A stretch of 61,415 bases of DNA from Gonium pectorale (taxonomy: Eukaryota > Chlorophyta > Chlorophyceae > Chlamydomonadales > Volvocaceae): the NCBI GenBank assembly GCA_001584585.1, contig LSYV01000048.1:379395-440809 (forward strand). The letters run 5' to 3'. The notes under the pieces were generated by a model. The model was not told the origin of the DNA and did no database searches. It worked only from the letters and a program-made list of their open reading frames with translations. Below are positions 1 through 12,317 of the stretch, piece after piece. The translations under genes and the position numbers were made by a program. How positions within the stretch are numbered: the stretch's first letter is position 1; each line of letters starts with the position of its first letter.

Positions 1-939
1 TTCTTGATGTAACTGTACCTTGTGGACGCATTCGTAGGAACGCTGCAGGCTTTACATGAGCACAGCCTTCTGCCAAACATGGTCTTGCGAAATATAACCC
101 ACACGATTCCCGCTTGCGGAGGCGATTGCACATCTCTTGTGGCCGCGCAGAGACTTCCAAGCGCCACAGGTACCCTGCGGGCGGAACGAAGCCACCTCCT
201 GGCAATGCAGTCCAGAGCGGCACCGCATAACCAGAGGCATTCCCGCGCCTGCGCAAGGCTCCAACACAGAACGTATCCCAAACGGTGACAGAACAATAGA
301 CTTCCGTACACAAATCGGTGCATCTCGTACTGTGCGGTCTGCACCCAGTCATCCTGCTCCTGGCGTTGCCATCCTGCATGCGTTGCGGCTCACGACGCCT
401 TCACCCACGAGTGACGCCGTACCTGAACCGCCTCGATGCCGTACACGATGCCAAGCCGTACCCTTTACTGATACATAACAGTGCCTAGCAACCCGTCGAG
501 CAAACAGTAAGATACCAGCACAAATACGCATGCCCACAGCAACCTCGGCTTTAGGATGTCGTAGCCACCACCCGACCGCGCCACCACCCCTCGCTGGCAC
601 CGGTGTCGAACGTGTCGTAAACCCTGACTCTACCCAAGTCGGCCTGCTGCTGTCCTCAGACGGGCTGTCAAAGTTTCACCACCGGGTAATCTAGCCTTCA
701 GTTCCACCACCATCAATAGCCGACACATGCTCGAACGTCATGCTTCCAACCCCACAACCTCCCGTCCGTGTGCATATGATACACATTGCTGTACACTTGA
801 GATCACTCAGCACGCGGGGCTCACTTGGCACGCACATCTGCCGCAGGCGACGAAGTACGACAGCACGCACGAACGACGGAGGGAGCTGCAGTCCGCACCG
901 CCCGGGCCCTCCCGCCGAGCGTGATGTACGGCGTGCAGC
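1..939. other. 3' flank of the kinase gene, no gene seen
   Basis: No open frame here has family resemblance or a plausible exon structure. The stretch lies downstream of the stop codon of the minus-strand kinase gene and probably holds its 3' UTR. A TTACA (TGTAA on the minus strand, the usual volvocine polyadenylation signal) occurs near position 51, but whether it is used is unknown. Confidence 0.4.
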
Positions 940-2129
940 TTACTGCCACAGCACCGCCGGCGCCGCCGCACCGGGCGGGTGCCCCGCGAGCGCGCCCGCA
1001 GCGCCCGCGCACAACCCAGCTCCGCAGGCTGCTCCGCCAGCCACCGTCACCGCGGCGGCGGCGCCAGCCGTTTCCCCCAACGCCGCCGCCGCTTCCGCCC
1101 GCTGGTGCTGCGCGATGAGTCCGTCCAGCTCCGCCACCAGCTGCCGGCTGGAGGGGCGCTGCGAGTGCGACGAGGCCCAGCAGCGCGCCACCAGGGAGCG
1201 CAGCGCCGGCGGGCAGCGGCCCGGGTCGTCCGGCAGCGGCAGCGTCGCGCCGGATTGGACCTACGCGGGCGCGCGCATGAGGTATGACGCCAGTGTGTGT
1301 GTGGTGGGGGGGGGGGTAGGCGAGCGGCCCACGGCGAATTCGAGCGTGTCTGGGCGTTACGTTGAAACAATCCAAACGGCGTGCTCGTGGCACTGAATGT
1401 GACGGGCGACTGTAAATGCGTGCGTGGGGCGGAGGCTTGAGAACCCATACACCTGTTGATTAGAGCGGGCAGACACCCAGAAGCATGACATGGGGCACGA
1501 CGACCAAGGAGCTGCACCACCCTGACACCTGGGCTGTACCGGGGACGGTTATGCGCGGTCGGCAGCGAACCGACCCACGGTCCCGAATGTAACGATACCG
1601 GGATCTGATCTCACAACTGGTTCTTGGGAGGCTAGTTGGTATGTCACTAACCGACCTTGCTCGAGGAAGCTTCTGGCGCTTTCGGAACCGCGCGTAACCG
1701 TCCCCGGAACATGGGAATTGCCGGGGATCCGCCGCGCAGGGTGTTCCGCTTTTCCGCGTTTGATCCAGCTCGCTGCCCCCCGCGTGGTGCCCCACCTGGC
1801 ACACGGCGTAGAGCGGGTGGCAGCCCTCCCAGGGCTCGCGGCCCGTGATCAGCTCGTACAGCAGCACGCCGAAGCTGCGGAGGGTTTGGGGGTAACGGCA
1901 CAGCGGGGCATTGGAGCGTTGTCTGTGGGGAGGCGCGCAAGGCAAATGCCTTGGGGAGGGCTAAGACGGCGGGGGAAGGGTACCGACAGTGAAAGGCAAG
2001 GGCGTGAAGACCCGGCAAGGTCAACCCGCTCCCGAGGCGGCTCAGGTGTGTGTGTGTGTGTGTTGAAAAGGAAAACGCATACGACGAGCGTAAGCGCGAA
2101 AGTGATGGCGTCGGTGTAGGACCCAGTTC

Positions 2130-2181
<52 letters not shown>

Positions 2182-5100
2182 TCGCGTGTGGCGTTCTCGT
2201 GTCTGGCGTTTGGAAGGCATTCTCAGTAGAGAAGCCTGGGGGGGGGGGCTGCACGGGCGAGCCAGGCGCCCCCGCGCCTTGGCGTTTTTCCCCACGCATA
2301 ATCACAATCCCGACACCTGCTCCCGCCCCTCTCCCCTCACGTACCTGTAGATATCGCACTTCTCCGTCACCCCGCCGCCTCCCCCGCCGCCCTCGCCGTC
2401 CCCGCCGCCGCGGCTGCCGCTGCTGGCAATGCACTCGGGGGCCATGTACTTCAGGGTGCCCGCGTCCCGCTCGCGAGTGGACAGGTACTGGCTGCGCCTG
2501 CGGTTTCGTGCATGGACGGTTGCGGAGGACGGGCGAAGGACGGGCAGAATTGGGAAGGCGCGTGCGGGTGGCGAGCTGCGTGGCTGCGGCTGTGAGCAGA
2601 CCGTCGCGACAAGAATGGCGGGGCGCAGTGGAGCAGTCTCCCTGGCATGTTCGGTCCGTTCTCTGTCCGCCCGCCTGCTGCCCCACCCCAGCCCACTGTC
2701 CAGCTGACGCCCTGCCAAGCCACACCTCCCTTCCGTCACACCCGACGACAGCGCTCTCTCCCCCAAGTTTTCAACCCGTATGAATGCTACTCAGCGTCAC
2801 GTGTTATGACCGTGTCCCTTCTCTACTACCCCGCACTTACTTGTGCCGCGCGAGCCCAAAGTCGGCGATCTTCACCACCAGCCGCCGCTCCGCCGCCGCC
2901 GCCACCTGCTGCTGCTGGGCCGCCGCCGCCGCGACGGCGGGCGGCCCCGCGTGGCCCGTCAGCCGCAGCAGCACGTTGGCTGGCTTGAGGTCGCGGTGCA
3001 CCACGGCGGGGTGCAGCTCCGACAGCCCCGACGCGATGGCGCGGGCGATGGCCAGCACCTCGTCCAGCGGCACGCAGTTCTGCAAGGCGGCGGGGGGAGG
3101 GATGCGAGTAATGTGGGGCAGCGGGAATATCCATACGTACGTGCGTACCCATTCCTTGCTGGTTCAGAATCAGGCCGCCGGGAGGAGAGGGGGGTAACTC
3201 GACCCGTGGGCAGGCTGAACGGTGGCAGAAGAGTAGGGCGCCGTTGGCGCGTCCACACGAGGAGAGGGAACTCATGTAGAAAACATCGCATAGCACCCCC
3301 CAGCACGGCCACAGGCCGACCCAATCCCTGTACGGCAGTACGGCACCTGTCGGCGGCGGTGTATGTAGTCGTACAGGTCGCAATCCATCAGCTCCGTCAC
3401 CAGCGCGATGGCGTCTGGCGGCGAGGCGGCGGCGCCGTACACGGTGATGATGTTCGGGTGCGGCCGCAGGCGGCACAGCAGCCGGATCTCGGAGCGCAGG
3501 CAGCGCAGGTCGCGCGACTCCAGGCCGCCCCCACCGTGCAGCAGCTGCGGTGCAAGGGGGGGGTCACACGGGTTGGGATGAGGCACGGTATGGCTGCGCT
3601 ACCTCGAGTTCATGGCGGTTCGCTGGATGTCGGGGTTTGGGGTCGAAGCCATATTATCGGCCGCTGCTCCCTACGTTTGCCCCCAGACCCCCGCCCCTGC
3701 CCTGACGCTCGTACAAACCGCTCAACCGCCTGACCGTTATCGACAAGCATACCGTACCCAACGGCATGGCTTACTGCGGTCGACAGTCCCCGCCCGCCCC
3801 ACCCCCGCACGTGCCCTCTCCCGGATTGCTTGTTCGCGCGCCCTGCCTCGACCAGCATCCCGAAACCTCATATCCCCGCCCCCTCGAGCTAGCACACCTT
3901 GACGGCCACGGGCTTGTTGCGGTACATTGCTTTGTAGACGCAGCCGAAGGCGCCCCTGCAGGGCAGATCGCAGTGCAGGAGGGCGAGGCGTAAGTAGGTC
4001 AGGAGGCGGGGGCCGAGCTCAGCAGCCCAAGCTGGGTCGGTGGCGCAACTGGACTGACAGCTGGCGTGATGTTTTGTAAGGCGTGCCATCCTCCCCCCCC
4101 CCCATGGGCCATGGCACATGATCACCACGGAAACAATACAACCAAACACGGCCAGGTGCAAAAGCGGGCTGGTATTGCATCTACCTGGGGGCTGCCGCAC
4201 GGGGCTGCTGCAGTAATCTCGCTTCGGCCCAACGACACGAGCGGCATACACTGCCCGGCAGGCCCTCCCTCTCAGCCCAGAAACCCACCAGCCCCACACT
4301 AGGCTCCTTCGTCGCCACTCCCTTCGTGCGCTACCGGTACTCCGCCTCCCGGCAGCCCCCAGCCCCCGCACACCCGCACCTGCCGAGGCAAGCTCCCCAG
4401 CCGGTGATGTCCTTCTGCAGGTCGATGGTGGGGACGTCGGGCCCCAGATCTAGCAGCGAGCAAGCGGGCGGGGCGGTCACGCCGCCGGCGTCGCCGGCCC
4501 CGCCACCGGCAGCCGCCACGCCGAAGCCGAGGCCCAGGCCGGGCGGGCCGAAGGGGCCCTGCAGGTGCCAGTGCACCAGGGGCGCAGGCAGGCCAGGGAG
4601 GCCCACAGCCTGGGGCGGAGAGGAAGGACGCGGAAAGTGGGTGTTGAGTAATTTGGGACCCGTGACGGCACGGGGCACGAGTAGGGGGAGTACCAGTAGG
4701 GGTGTCCATGCGCCTAAAGACGGACCTTGGCATAGGGTTTCCGCGGCAACAACTCGCGACGCACCTAGAGGTGAAGGAGCATGGGGGCGCAAAGAAGAGA
4801 CGCACGACACAGCAATCAGTCGATACCTAGCAACAAGCAAAGCGGAAGAGCATCGCGCCCCGGCTCACCCTCAGGTGCACAGAGGCGTCCGGCAGCGGCA
4901 GCGGCGCGGGAGCCGCCCTGTGCTGCGGAGCGGGGGCCAGCGGGTGAGCCAGGGCAGCAGCAGCAGCCGCAGCGGCCGTTGGAGAGGCCCGTGGAGAACC
5001 CCCGTCCGAGCCACGGCCGCCGCCTCGTCCGCGATGGCCGGCGTCGCTGCCGTCCGGCCCGCGGAGCGCCGCTGCCGCCGGCGGAGCCGGCAACTCCTCA

Positions 5101-7512
5101 TCCTGCGAAGCAGGCGCCTCGGCAGGCGCAGCGGGTGCGACCTCTGGGCACGCGTTGGGGCCGGGCTCCTGCGGCGCCAGCAAGCGCCCGAGCACGGGCG
5201 GCGGCGGCGCCTGGCCCGCGCGGCCCTGCAACGCCAGGAGCAGGAACGGGCTGAGGCCCGCGAGACGGGCTGCGTCGGGGCCGGGCTGAGGCAGCGGCGG
5301 CAGCGGCGGCAGTGGAGGCAGCGACGGGAAGGCCGGCAGCGGCCAGGGATTAGGCGAGCCAGCCCGCTGCTGCTGCGGCTGCGGCTGTGTTGAGTGCGCC
5401 GCTGCCAGTGGCTGCGGCGGCGGAGAGGACTGCGGGCGGTGAGGGAGCGGCGCCCGTGGAGAGGCGGCCGCGCCCTCCAGCCGACCTGGCGCCTGCGGGA
5501 CGCCCACACCTGTGTGACTGCGCCCGCCCGCAACTGCCCCTTCAGTCTCCACATCCGAGTCACTGCCGCTGCCGCCCGCCGCCTCCGCCGCCGCTGCGGC
5601 GGCAGCCGCTTCTGCCGCCGTCGCCTGCTGCGCCACCGGGCGGCCAGCCTCCCACATGCCCGCCAGCTGCGTAACGCGGTTAAGTCGCCGCAGCGCCGCC
5701 ATGCTGGCGTCGCCGCCGCTCGCCAGCCCGCTGCCGCCACCAGACAACCCGCCAGCCTCCACGCTAAGCTGCCGCTGAAGCGGCCCGTCTGACCCCGACC
5801 CGTCCTCAGAGCCGCCGTGGCGGCGACGGGCAGCGGTACCGGCTCCAGCGGTGATGCTTCTGCTAGCGCCAGTGAGGCCCGTGTCAGAGCCTGACACAGA
5901 CGACGAGCCGAGGGCCATGGCGGCGGCCGAAGAGCCGAGGGCCATGGCGGCGGCCGAAGAGCCGCTGGGAGTTGCGTCGGCCGAGTCCAACACACGCCGC
6001 CGCCGTGTCGCCGGCAGCTCGTGCGTGGCGGAGCCGCCGTCAACATCGCCGAGAGCGACGAACGCAATCCCCTGCTGCTGTGGCTGCTCCTGCCGCCGCT
6101 TCTGTTGCTCCTTGAGCGTAGCAAGCTGCTGCGCCGCCAGCCGCCGCGTCACGGCACGCACTGCGTACAGCCTCGCAACCCGGCCGCCAGCCGTGGCGGC
6201 GGCACTCCCCGTCGCCCCTCCCTGTCGCCCCTCGATCTCCTCCTCCGGCCCGCCAGGGCCGTCCCGGGTGCGCCGACTGCCAGCGCGAGCGGTTGCCGGA
6301 GGCGCAGGGTCCTCCGGCTGCAGGCCATCCTCCGAGTCCACCTGTGCGGCAGCTGCTCCGTGCGCATGCCCCCGGCCCTGCCCCAGCCCCAGCTGGCAGG
6401 CAGCCGCGAGCTGGCTTCCTTGCGCGGAATCGCCCTGCAGCTCGCCCCGCTGCTGCTGCAGCTCCCGGCGCATCTGCTCCCGCAGCTGCAACAGCTCCGC
6501 ATCCAGGCTGGGGTCCTGCGTTGAGGATTTCAGATTTGGCATTTGAGGATGTGGTACTATCCATAGCGTGCTACCAGGCAGGCCACAGGTCTGGTAACCC
6601 AACCCTAGTTAGACCCACATCGTGCTCGCGTCGGACCTGTGTGTGCGCTTTCCCCGCCCAGCCTCCGCCGCTCACCTGCTCTGACTCCATCATCTCAACA
6701 TCGAGGTCCAGAGAGCACACGGCCTGCCGGACGCGTAGCAGCAACGCCGCGTCGGACTCCGGGCCGAGCCTCCAGGGCACTTCGGGCGGCAGCCCGCTTG
6801 CCGGAGCACCCACGGCCGCGCTTTGGTCAGTGCTCTGGTCCGGGGCACAAGCGGGCACGTCGATTGCGTATGTCGGCTGCTGCTCCGCTGGCGCACAACC
6901 CTCCGCGAGCTCGCTCAGCTGCAAGTGGGAAGGGAAGCGCGGTGAAGGAACGGGGGCAACGGGAGGGGAGGGGGAGGCACGCGCGCAGCTCACCGCTGCT
7001 TCCAGGTGCCTCCTGGCATCCTCGCACTCCGACTGGTACTGCGACACGCTGGCCAGGAGCGCCTGCAACTCATCGAGCGCGGGCTTGCAGCGGCTGTCGT
7101 TGCCGAGCTGCCCCGGAAGCTGCAGAATGGCGGCTTCCACTCCCTCAAGCAGCGCGGAGAGCTCTGCAAGCAGCGCGTAGCCTGTGCAGTGGGGAGAGAA
7201 CGGACATCAGCACCGCTTGAAACACCCCACGATGCTTGACGCACGCTCACCGGTTTGAACACGACTACCATTGCAGTTTGCAAGCCCCAGCAGCTGAGAG
7301 TGCTGCCATAGGTGCGCGAGCAACGCCTCGATGCCGTCGACCCGTCCAGCACAGGCTGCCTCAACCTCATACGCAAACAGCTGCAGCCGACAAGCGATTG
7401 AAGTGACCACCCTAGACGCCCTGCTCCGTTCTGGCAAACTGTCGACTGCCCGGACGATTTGCCCCAAGTGCCTCCGCGTTGAAACCGCCAGGGACGCGGA
7501 GTCTGACGACAT
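940..7512 (-). CDS. TKL-type Ser/Thr protein kinase with N-terminal helical domain
   Basis: Likely a cytoplasmic signalling kinase that phosphorylates Ser/Thr. Eleven exons, in transcript order: 7512-7251, 7181-6994, 6918-6676, 6515-4869, 4609-4380, 3955-3898, 3544-3347, 3079-2841, 2497-2345, 1874-1796, 1260-940. All phases join and give 1,205 residues. Residues 1-231 are predicted helical and contain no kinase motif. Residues 232-780 are one low-complexity exon with a short coiled coil at its start and Ala/Gln/Ser/Pro tracts. The kinase domain spans about 848-1130: glycine loop GRGAFGCVYKA, VAVK with Lys876, helix C RSEIRLL, catalytic loop HRDLKPANVL with Asp about 972, DFG with Asp about 1015, KYMAPE, and RPS near the end. 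An Ala/Gln insert separates the catalytic loop from DFG. The motifs support an active enzyme. The substrate is unknown, and the Raf/MLK-like affiliation is inferred from motif style. The start is the first ATG of exon 1; a partial duplicate lies at 20482-21486. Confidence 0.85.
2132..2179. repeat. (GT)24 microsatellite in a kinase intron
   Basis: An uninterrupted 48-base GT run (CA on the coding strand) lies in the intron between the ninth and tenth exons of the kinase gene. A shorter (GT)9 tract at 2046-2063 is in the same intron. Both are expected to vary in length. Confidence 0.97.
5905..5958. repeat. 27-bp in-frame coding tandem repeat
   Basis: Two identical 27-base units lie in the long low-complexity exon of the kinase gene. 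Each encodes a nine-residue unit (read GSSAAAMAL). It is an in-frame duplication in a disordered linker, so it is probably tolerated and length-variable. Confidence 0.9.
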
Positions 7513-7728
7513 AGCCGAGATGCGCTAATCCATCAGCGCCAGGACGGCCTCTCAGGCAGCTGCGCCCAATTGTGGCCTTGGGCCACCTCTCCCGTCTCCG
7601 TCCACCCTTCCCTGTGATTGTATAGCTATTCGTTCGTGCAATGCATGTAACAAAGTGAATGCGAGGTCAAGCAGAGGACGGCCATGCCATACACATGCCG
7701 TACATGGGCGCAGCGGTGCTAACAGGCT
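6666..7728. repeat. Source segment of a segmental duplication
   Basis: This segment covers the first three exons of the kinase, the two introns between them and about 215 bp upstream of its start codon. It recurs with high identity at 20482-21486. Introns are kept in the copy, so the copying was at DNA level and not through mRNA. The upstream portion, which should contain promoter or 5' UTR, was copied too. Confidence 0.93.
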
Positions 7729-9177
7729 GAGCCGGGAAAGGAGTGCCAAGGGCCATCTAAGAGCCAGCATACACCACAACTGCCTGAAACCCCTAGTTGC
7801 ATATCGCCAGTTGGCATCCCGAACTCAACTGTCGGGAACAAGGAAACGGCAACGGGTAAACCCAGAAACGCCAGCGTGAGCCCCGCGTGACGCCATCAAA
7901 GGAATCTTGCTCTTGTGGCTGACAGGATGCCCCTCGCTTTTGTCGCTCCTCCTGCTGCAATGCGCTGCAGACTCCATACAGGGCGTGTGGAGGGGAGGCT
8001 GGTGCTGTGGAGAGTGTACGAGGTGTGCGGAGGCTGAGGCCGCTGCTTTGCCGGCAATAACGTGCAGAGGGTTGCATGCCAATGTGCTGCTGCCAACGTT
8101 TGCGGACCCAGAGCCCATCCCCGGCGGGAGAAACTGCTGCTGGCGGAACCCTTCCCCGGCCTTGGCGGTTGCTTATGTAGCCCCGAGCCTCTCCTGTCTT
8201 GGAATGCTTGGTACCGGAACATCAAGCGATACGACCCACTCGTGCGTGTAGCACCAAGAAAGCAGTACGGCACGGAGGAGGCCCTGCCGTATTGCCGTTG
8301 CGATTGGCAGGTTACGAGCTAGCGATTGGCCGTGCGGTAACGCCCGTACCCGCCGTACCCCAGCTTCCATGGGTGGGAGCGTGGGACGAATGAGTGCCTC
8401 CGTACGTGGTTGCTGGCCGTACAGCCTTCCTTGCGCGGCAAATGCGGCACGCAAGCCTGGCCCGTCTGACTATGCGTACCTCTCTTGCACCTGTTTCTTT
8501 GTGGCCACCCATCACCATCCTGAACTGCTGCACCGGTGCGCACCTCACACATCCAACACGGGGGCGGCATCACGCACCCAAATTCCTGAACATGGAAAGA
8601 GCGCGAGGGGTTGCCACCTACTGCAGCTTTGCAGCTTCTGCGGTGACTCCGGGGGCAAGTGGTGGCCGGTGGCGGCTTGTGGGCCCCGCGCTGCACCCGC
8701 AACGTACACGTTTGACGTACAGGACTCATGTAGCTAGATGCCGCTTCTTAGGCTAGGATCGACTCGTCCTCCAGTCCAGGCATTTGGCCGAGGGGGTTGG
8801 CTTTTGTCAATCATTTTTTAGCCAGCCTGAACAATCGTATTGCGTAAGGCGCTGCATTTCTGGGACCGCGAGTCCGCCAGCTCCGCCTCATACCCCAGCG
8901 CCCCCGGGAGGCGCCCTGCTACGCAACCGGAGAGGCTACAAACTGCGATCCGTGTGGGCTCAGAGGGGTGATCCGGGATTGGGTACCGTACTCGTGTACG
9001 TTAACGGCGCCGCCTGCGGCTGTCCATGTGTTCTGGTGCACAGGGACTACCAGCCACTCTGCCAATCTATAAGCACACTTTAATCCTATCCGTAAGCTCT
9101 CCTTACGCTATCAACTTCTGCGCATGGTACGCTTTCCGTTCGGCATTGTAAACAGACAATGGCTGCTCTTAACCTCA
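7729..9177. other. Intergenic between the kinase start and F-box copy A
   Basis: The two flanking genes diverge from here. No open frame in this stretch resembles a known protein or shows consistent splice structure. It should contain the promoters of both genes, but I recognise no specific regulatory motif. Confidence 0.4.
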
Positions 9178-11117
9178 ATGGCAGAACGGCAGTCGGCTCT
9201 GCTCTGCTCCACGCATGGGCAATGCGAGGCGCGCGTTTGGTCGCAGCTGCCTCCCGACCTGACTGAGCGCATCGTCCACCGTTTGGACCGCAACGAGATT
9301 GTGGCGACCTTCCGCCTGGTCAACAAGGCCGCCGCGTCGCAGTTCAGTGGTCCCGAGTACACCACTATCCGCCTCTCGCAGCCCGTGCCGCCCCACGTCT
9401 TCTCGGCGCACTGGCTCGCGCCGGGCGCCACACGGGGCCTGACCCTGGAGCAGCGCAGGAAGCTGCTGTGCCTCACCGCGGCCAGCGGCGTGCTGCGCAA
9501 CCTGGAGGTGGCGACGCAGGGGACGGGCTGCAGCCCCAATCAAGACGCCTTCCGGGCTGCAGTAGGGGCCGGGCAGCTGCTCATCTGCAAATGGCTACTC
9601 CGGAAGGGATCCTATGATTTTTCAAGAATAAGGACAGATGATACACGCGCCTTCGAAGCAGCAGCGGGCTCGGGCCACGTGCACATCTTGGAGTGGCTCC
9701 AGGAGAGCGGCCCTGGATATTCGTTTGGGGCAGCCCCCAGTGCGGCGCGCAGCGGCCATCTGACAACGGTTGATTGGCTGGTGCGGCAGCCCCGCCACAT
9801 GGCAGGCAACAACGCGCAGGGGCCGCTACAGGGGCCGCTGGTCGCCGCCACCGCCGCGGGCTGCGCCCTGGCCGCCCTGCAGCAGCGGGTCGCAGAGGGG
9901 GGCTGGGGCCTGTCCGAGACCATGTACAAGACGGAGGCCCTGGCAGCCGCTGCCGGCAGCCCCACGCTTGACTGGGGCGCCAAGGTGGAGTGGCTGGAGG
10001 CGCAGGGCTGCCCAAAGAGCACGGAGGCGGCCGAGGAGGCCGCAGGCATGCCGAACCACAGCGAGGCACTGGCCCGCCTGAGCTGGCTGCGGGGTCGGGG
10101 GTACCCCGCTGACGAAAAGGCCGTCAAGGCAGCCCCTCGCACGGGTAACGTGGCGGCGCTGCAGTACCTGCTGGCGGAGGCGGGTGTGTGGCCCGATGGC
10201 AACGGAAAGGCCGCGGAGGCGGCCGCGGAGGGCGGGCACCTGGCGGCGCTGCAGGCGCTTCACGGCGCAGGCTGGCCGGCGGGCAGGTTCTTCGCACGCC
10301 TGGCGGCGGCGCGCGGCGGGCACGTGCATGTGCTGGCCTGGATGCTGGAGGCGCTGGGCGCGGAAGCTGTGCCGCTGGACTCGATTCTGTTCGCAGCAGC
10401 GACCGAGTCGGGCAGCGTGGAGCTGCTGGCCTGGCTGCGCGATCGTGGGTGCGACTACCGCGACCCAATCGTGCTGCGTGGCGCGGCCTGTGTGTGCTGC
10501 GAGGCGGCCCTGGAGTTTCTTGTGGAGCTCGGCTGCCCGCAGGAGGTCAGTGCGCTGGTGCGACCTTGCTTGGGGCATGTCCTAGTCCCCTGGTCCTAAT
10601 TCTTGCTGTTACAAAACTAAGCCCGCCGGCATGCAAACTCGCTCCGGTACACACTCATGCACCGCTGTGCGGTAGTTGGGGCGCTGGTGCAAAGCTGTGC
10701 TGCCGTACAATCAGCAATGGGTTCGTTTGCGGGCTGAACGCCAACATTGAAGTAACGCAGCCCGACAAACGTCACTGCCCAAACGGTTCCATTTGTTCCA
10801 TTTCGCAGATGGCAAAGGAGTGCTACCTGCTCGCCCTCGAAAACAACGACCTGGCCACACTGCGCTGCCTGCGGCGGTTGGGACTGCCGCCGAGGGCCTT
10901 CGCGACCCGCCCCGAGTTCTCTGCCGCCCGCTTTCCGCTGCCCATCCTGCGCTGGTTGCTGAACGAGGCGGACTGCCACGTGGACTATGATGACGCTCGG
11001 GTCTTTTTGGCAGCCTCGGGCTGTAACGGGCACGAGCAGCATGCGGAGGCGTGGGCGCTGGTGGAGCGGTACAAGCGGCTGCATCCCGAGCGGATCATTG
11101 GGGATGGTGACGACTGA
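9178..11117 (+). CDS. F-box-like/ankyrin-like repeat protein, copy A
   Basis: Two exons, 9178-10545 and 10809-11117, give 558 residues. Residues about 18-50 look like an F-box (LPPDLTERIVHRLD then RLVNKAAA), which would bind SKP1 in an SCF ubiquitin ligase. The rest is a run of degenerate ankyrin-like repeats of about 30 residues (GHVHILEWL, GHLTTVDWL, GHVHVLAWML), presumably the substrate-binding face. The split after a Glu codon, phase 0, is shared with copies B, C and D. The start was chosen by alignment with copy D, which begins MAERP; an in-frame ATG at 9124 is the alternative. The C-terminal exon is the most divergent of the four and lacks the acidic tail of B and C. No substrate can be proposed. 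Confidence 0.75.
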
Positions 11118-11354
11118 CGAGCAGGTCCGGGATCCCGGACAGCGGGCAGTGCTCTCGTCATGTCGGCTGCCTTGGGGCGGGCGCTTCCCGCGCATCTGTT
11201 GTCTATGTCTTGGAGCTCTGTATGAGCGAGGGCGGAACGTGTGGTTACACGCGGGGTGGGAAGCACGGCACTGCATGGCGGCCAACCCGGGAGTTACGCC
11301 CTCGTCGGGTGGGCGGTGCGCCCGGCTGGCCTTAGCACGGTTGTTGTGTATCGT

Positions 11355-11465
11355 CGCATGCCAGGACGGAGATTCTGGTATGCCGACGAGCCAACACGAC
11401 GGCCCCAACATGGCTTTGTTCGCATATGGCCGCATGCCAGGAGGAGACTGCCGGGTATGCCGACG
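11355..11465. repeat. Imperfect local duplication of about 35 bp
   Basis: Two near-identical units beginning CGCATGCCAGGA lie at 11355-11388 and 11431-11465, spaced 76 bp. Both end in TATGCCGACG. This is a simple local duplication without a recognisable function. Confidence 0.8.
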
Positions 11466-12098
11466 GAATGCACGCCGACGAGCGCACACCGCCGTGCAGC
11501 CAGTGGCGGGTTGGGGAGCTCACGCTTCGCGACGCGCCCAGGCTGAGGCACCAGAGGTGGCGCTGCGCGGGACGAGACGGGATGGGTAGAGCGTAGGGGC
11601 GGGCACCGCGGGCTGTGTGGGTGTCGGGACGTTCAGTGTGTCGAAGTCGCGAGCGCCTCGGCCGCCGTACCTGCCGCCGGGCACGGGGGCGGAAGGCCGG
11701 CGCTGACCAGCGAGCTGCCTTTTAGCATGTTGTATTGTCCAGGTACCGGCAGGGGCAGATGCACCGCCGGCGCGTGCCCGGCCGTACTCTCGGAGGCTTT
11801 CCTTATTAGGCCATGTGCACCATGTGATAGCTAGAAGGCAGCCGCGGCCCTTGCATGTGACGTCCTCATGCCAACGTCGCTGCCTGCAGCATGTGGGCGT
11901 GGGGGGCGTGGGGTGCGGCGCAGCGTGTCAAGCCGTCGGCGCACAGCGTTGGGGAAGCGCAGTGTATGCGGGGAGGAGGTGCTGAAGCAGGGACCCGTCT
12001 GCTGTTAGGGTCGGGGAGAGCGTTCCACGCCGGCTGGGTGCGGGCCGGGGGTTTGGGGTGTTGTGTGCCAAGGCGCTGCTGGCGGCTCTAAGAAGCGG

Positions 12099-12317
12099 GT
12101 CGTGTGCCACCGCTGGCACCGGCCGATCATGGCACCACCGTCCCCCGCATCATGTGGGGGCTGCGCCACACCTGTACGGCAGCGTGAGCCTCAGGGGCGT
12201 GTGCCGGTCCGCCATGTATGCGGGCGGATCCGGCGTTTCCCATCTTGCAAGCATACCTTTGCCGGTTGGAAGAATCGTGATGGAAGCATTGGCACGGGTC
12301 ACCTTTAGGCCCTGACA
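12099..12317 (+). repeat. Dispersed repeat family, copy 1
   Basis: About 220 bp that recurs inverted and nearly complete at 59938-60195, and partially at 32075-32185. Shared blocks include CGCATCATGTGGGGGCTG and GCATACCTTTGCCGGTTGG. One boundary ends in CCTGACA. No coding capacity or terminal inverted repeats are evident, so the class (non-autonomous element or low-copy repeat) is open. Confidence 0.85.

Noticed and set aside
4326..5393. Plus-strand frame of 355 codons
   Set aside because: Antisense to the low-complexity exon of the first kinase, which has consistent splicing; composition is repetitive Arg/Ala/Gln.
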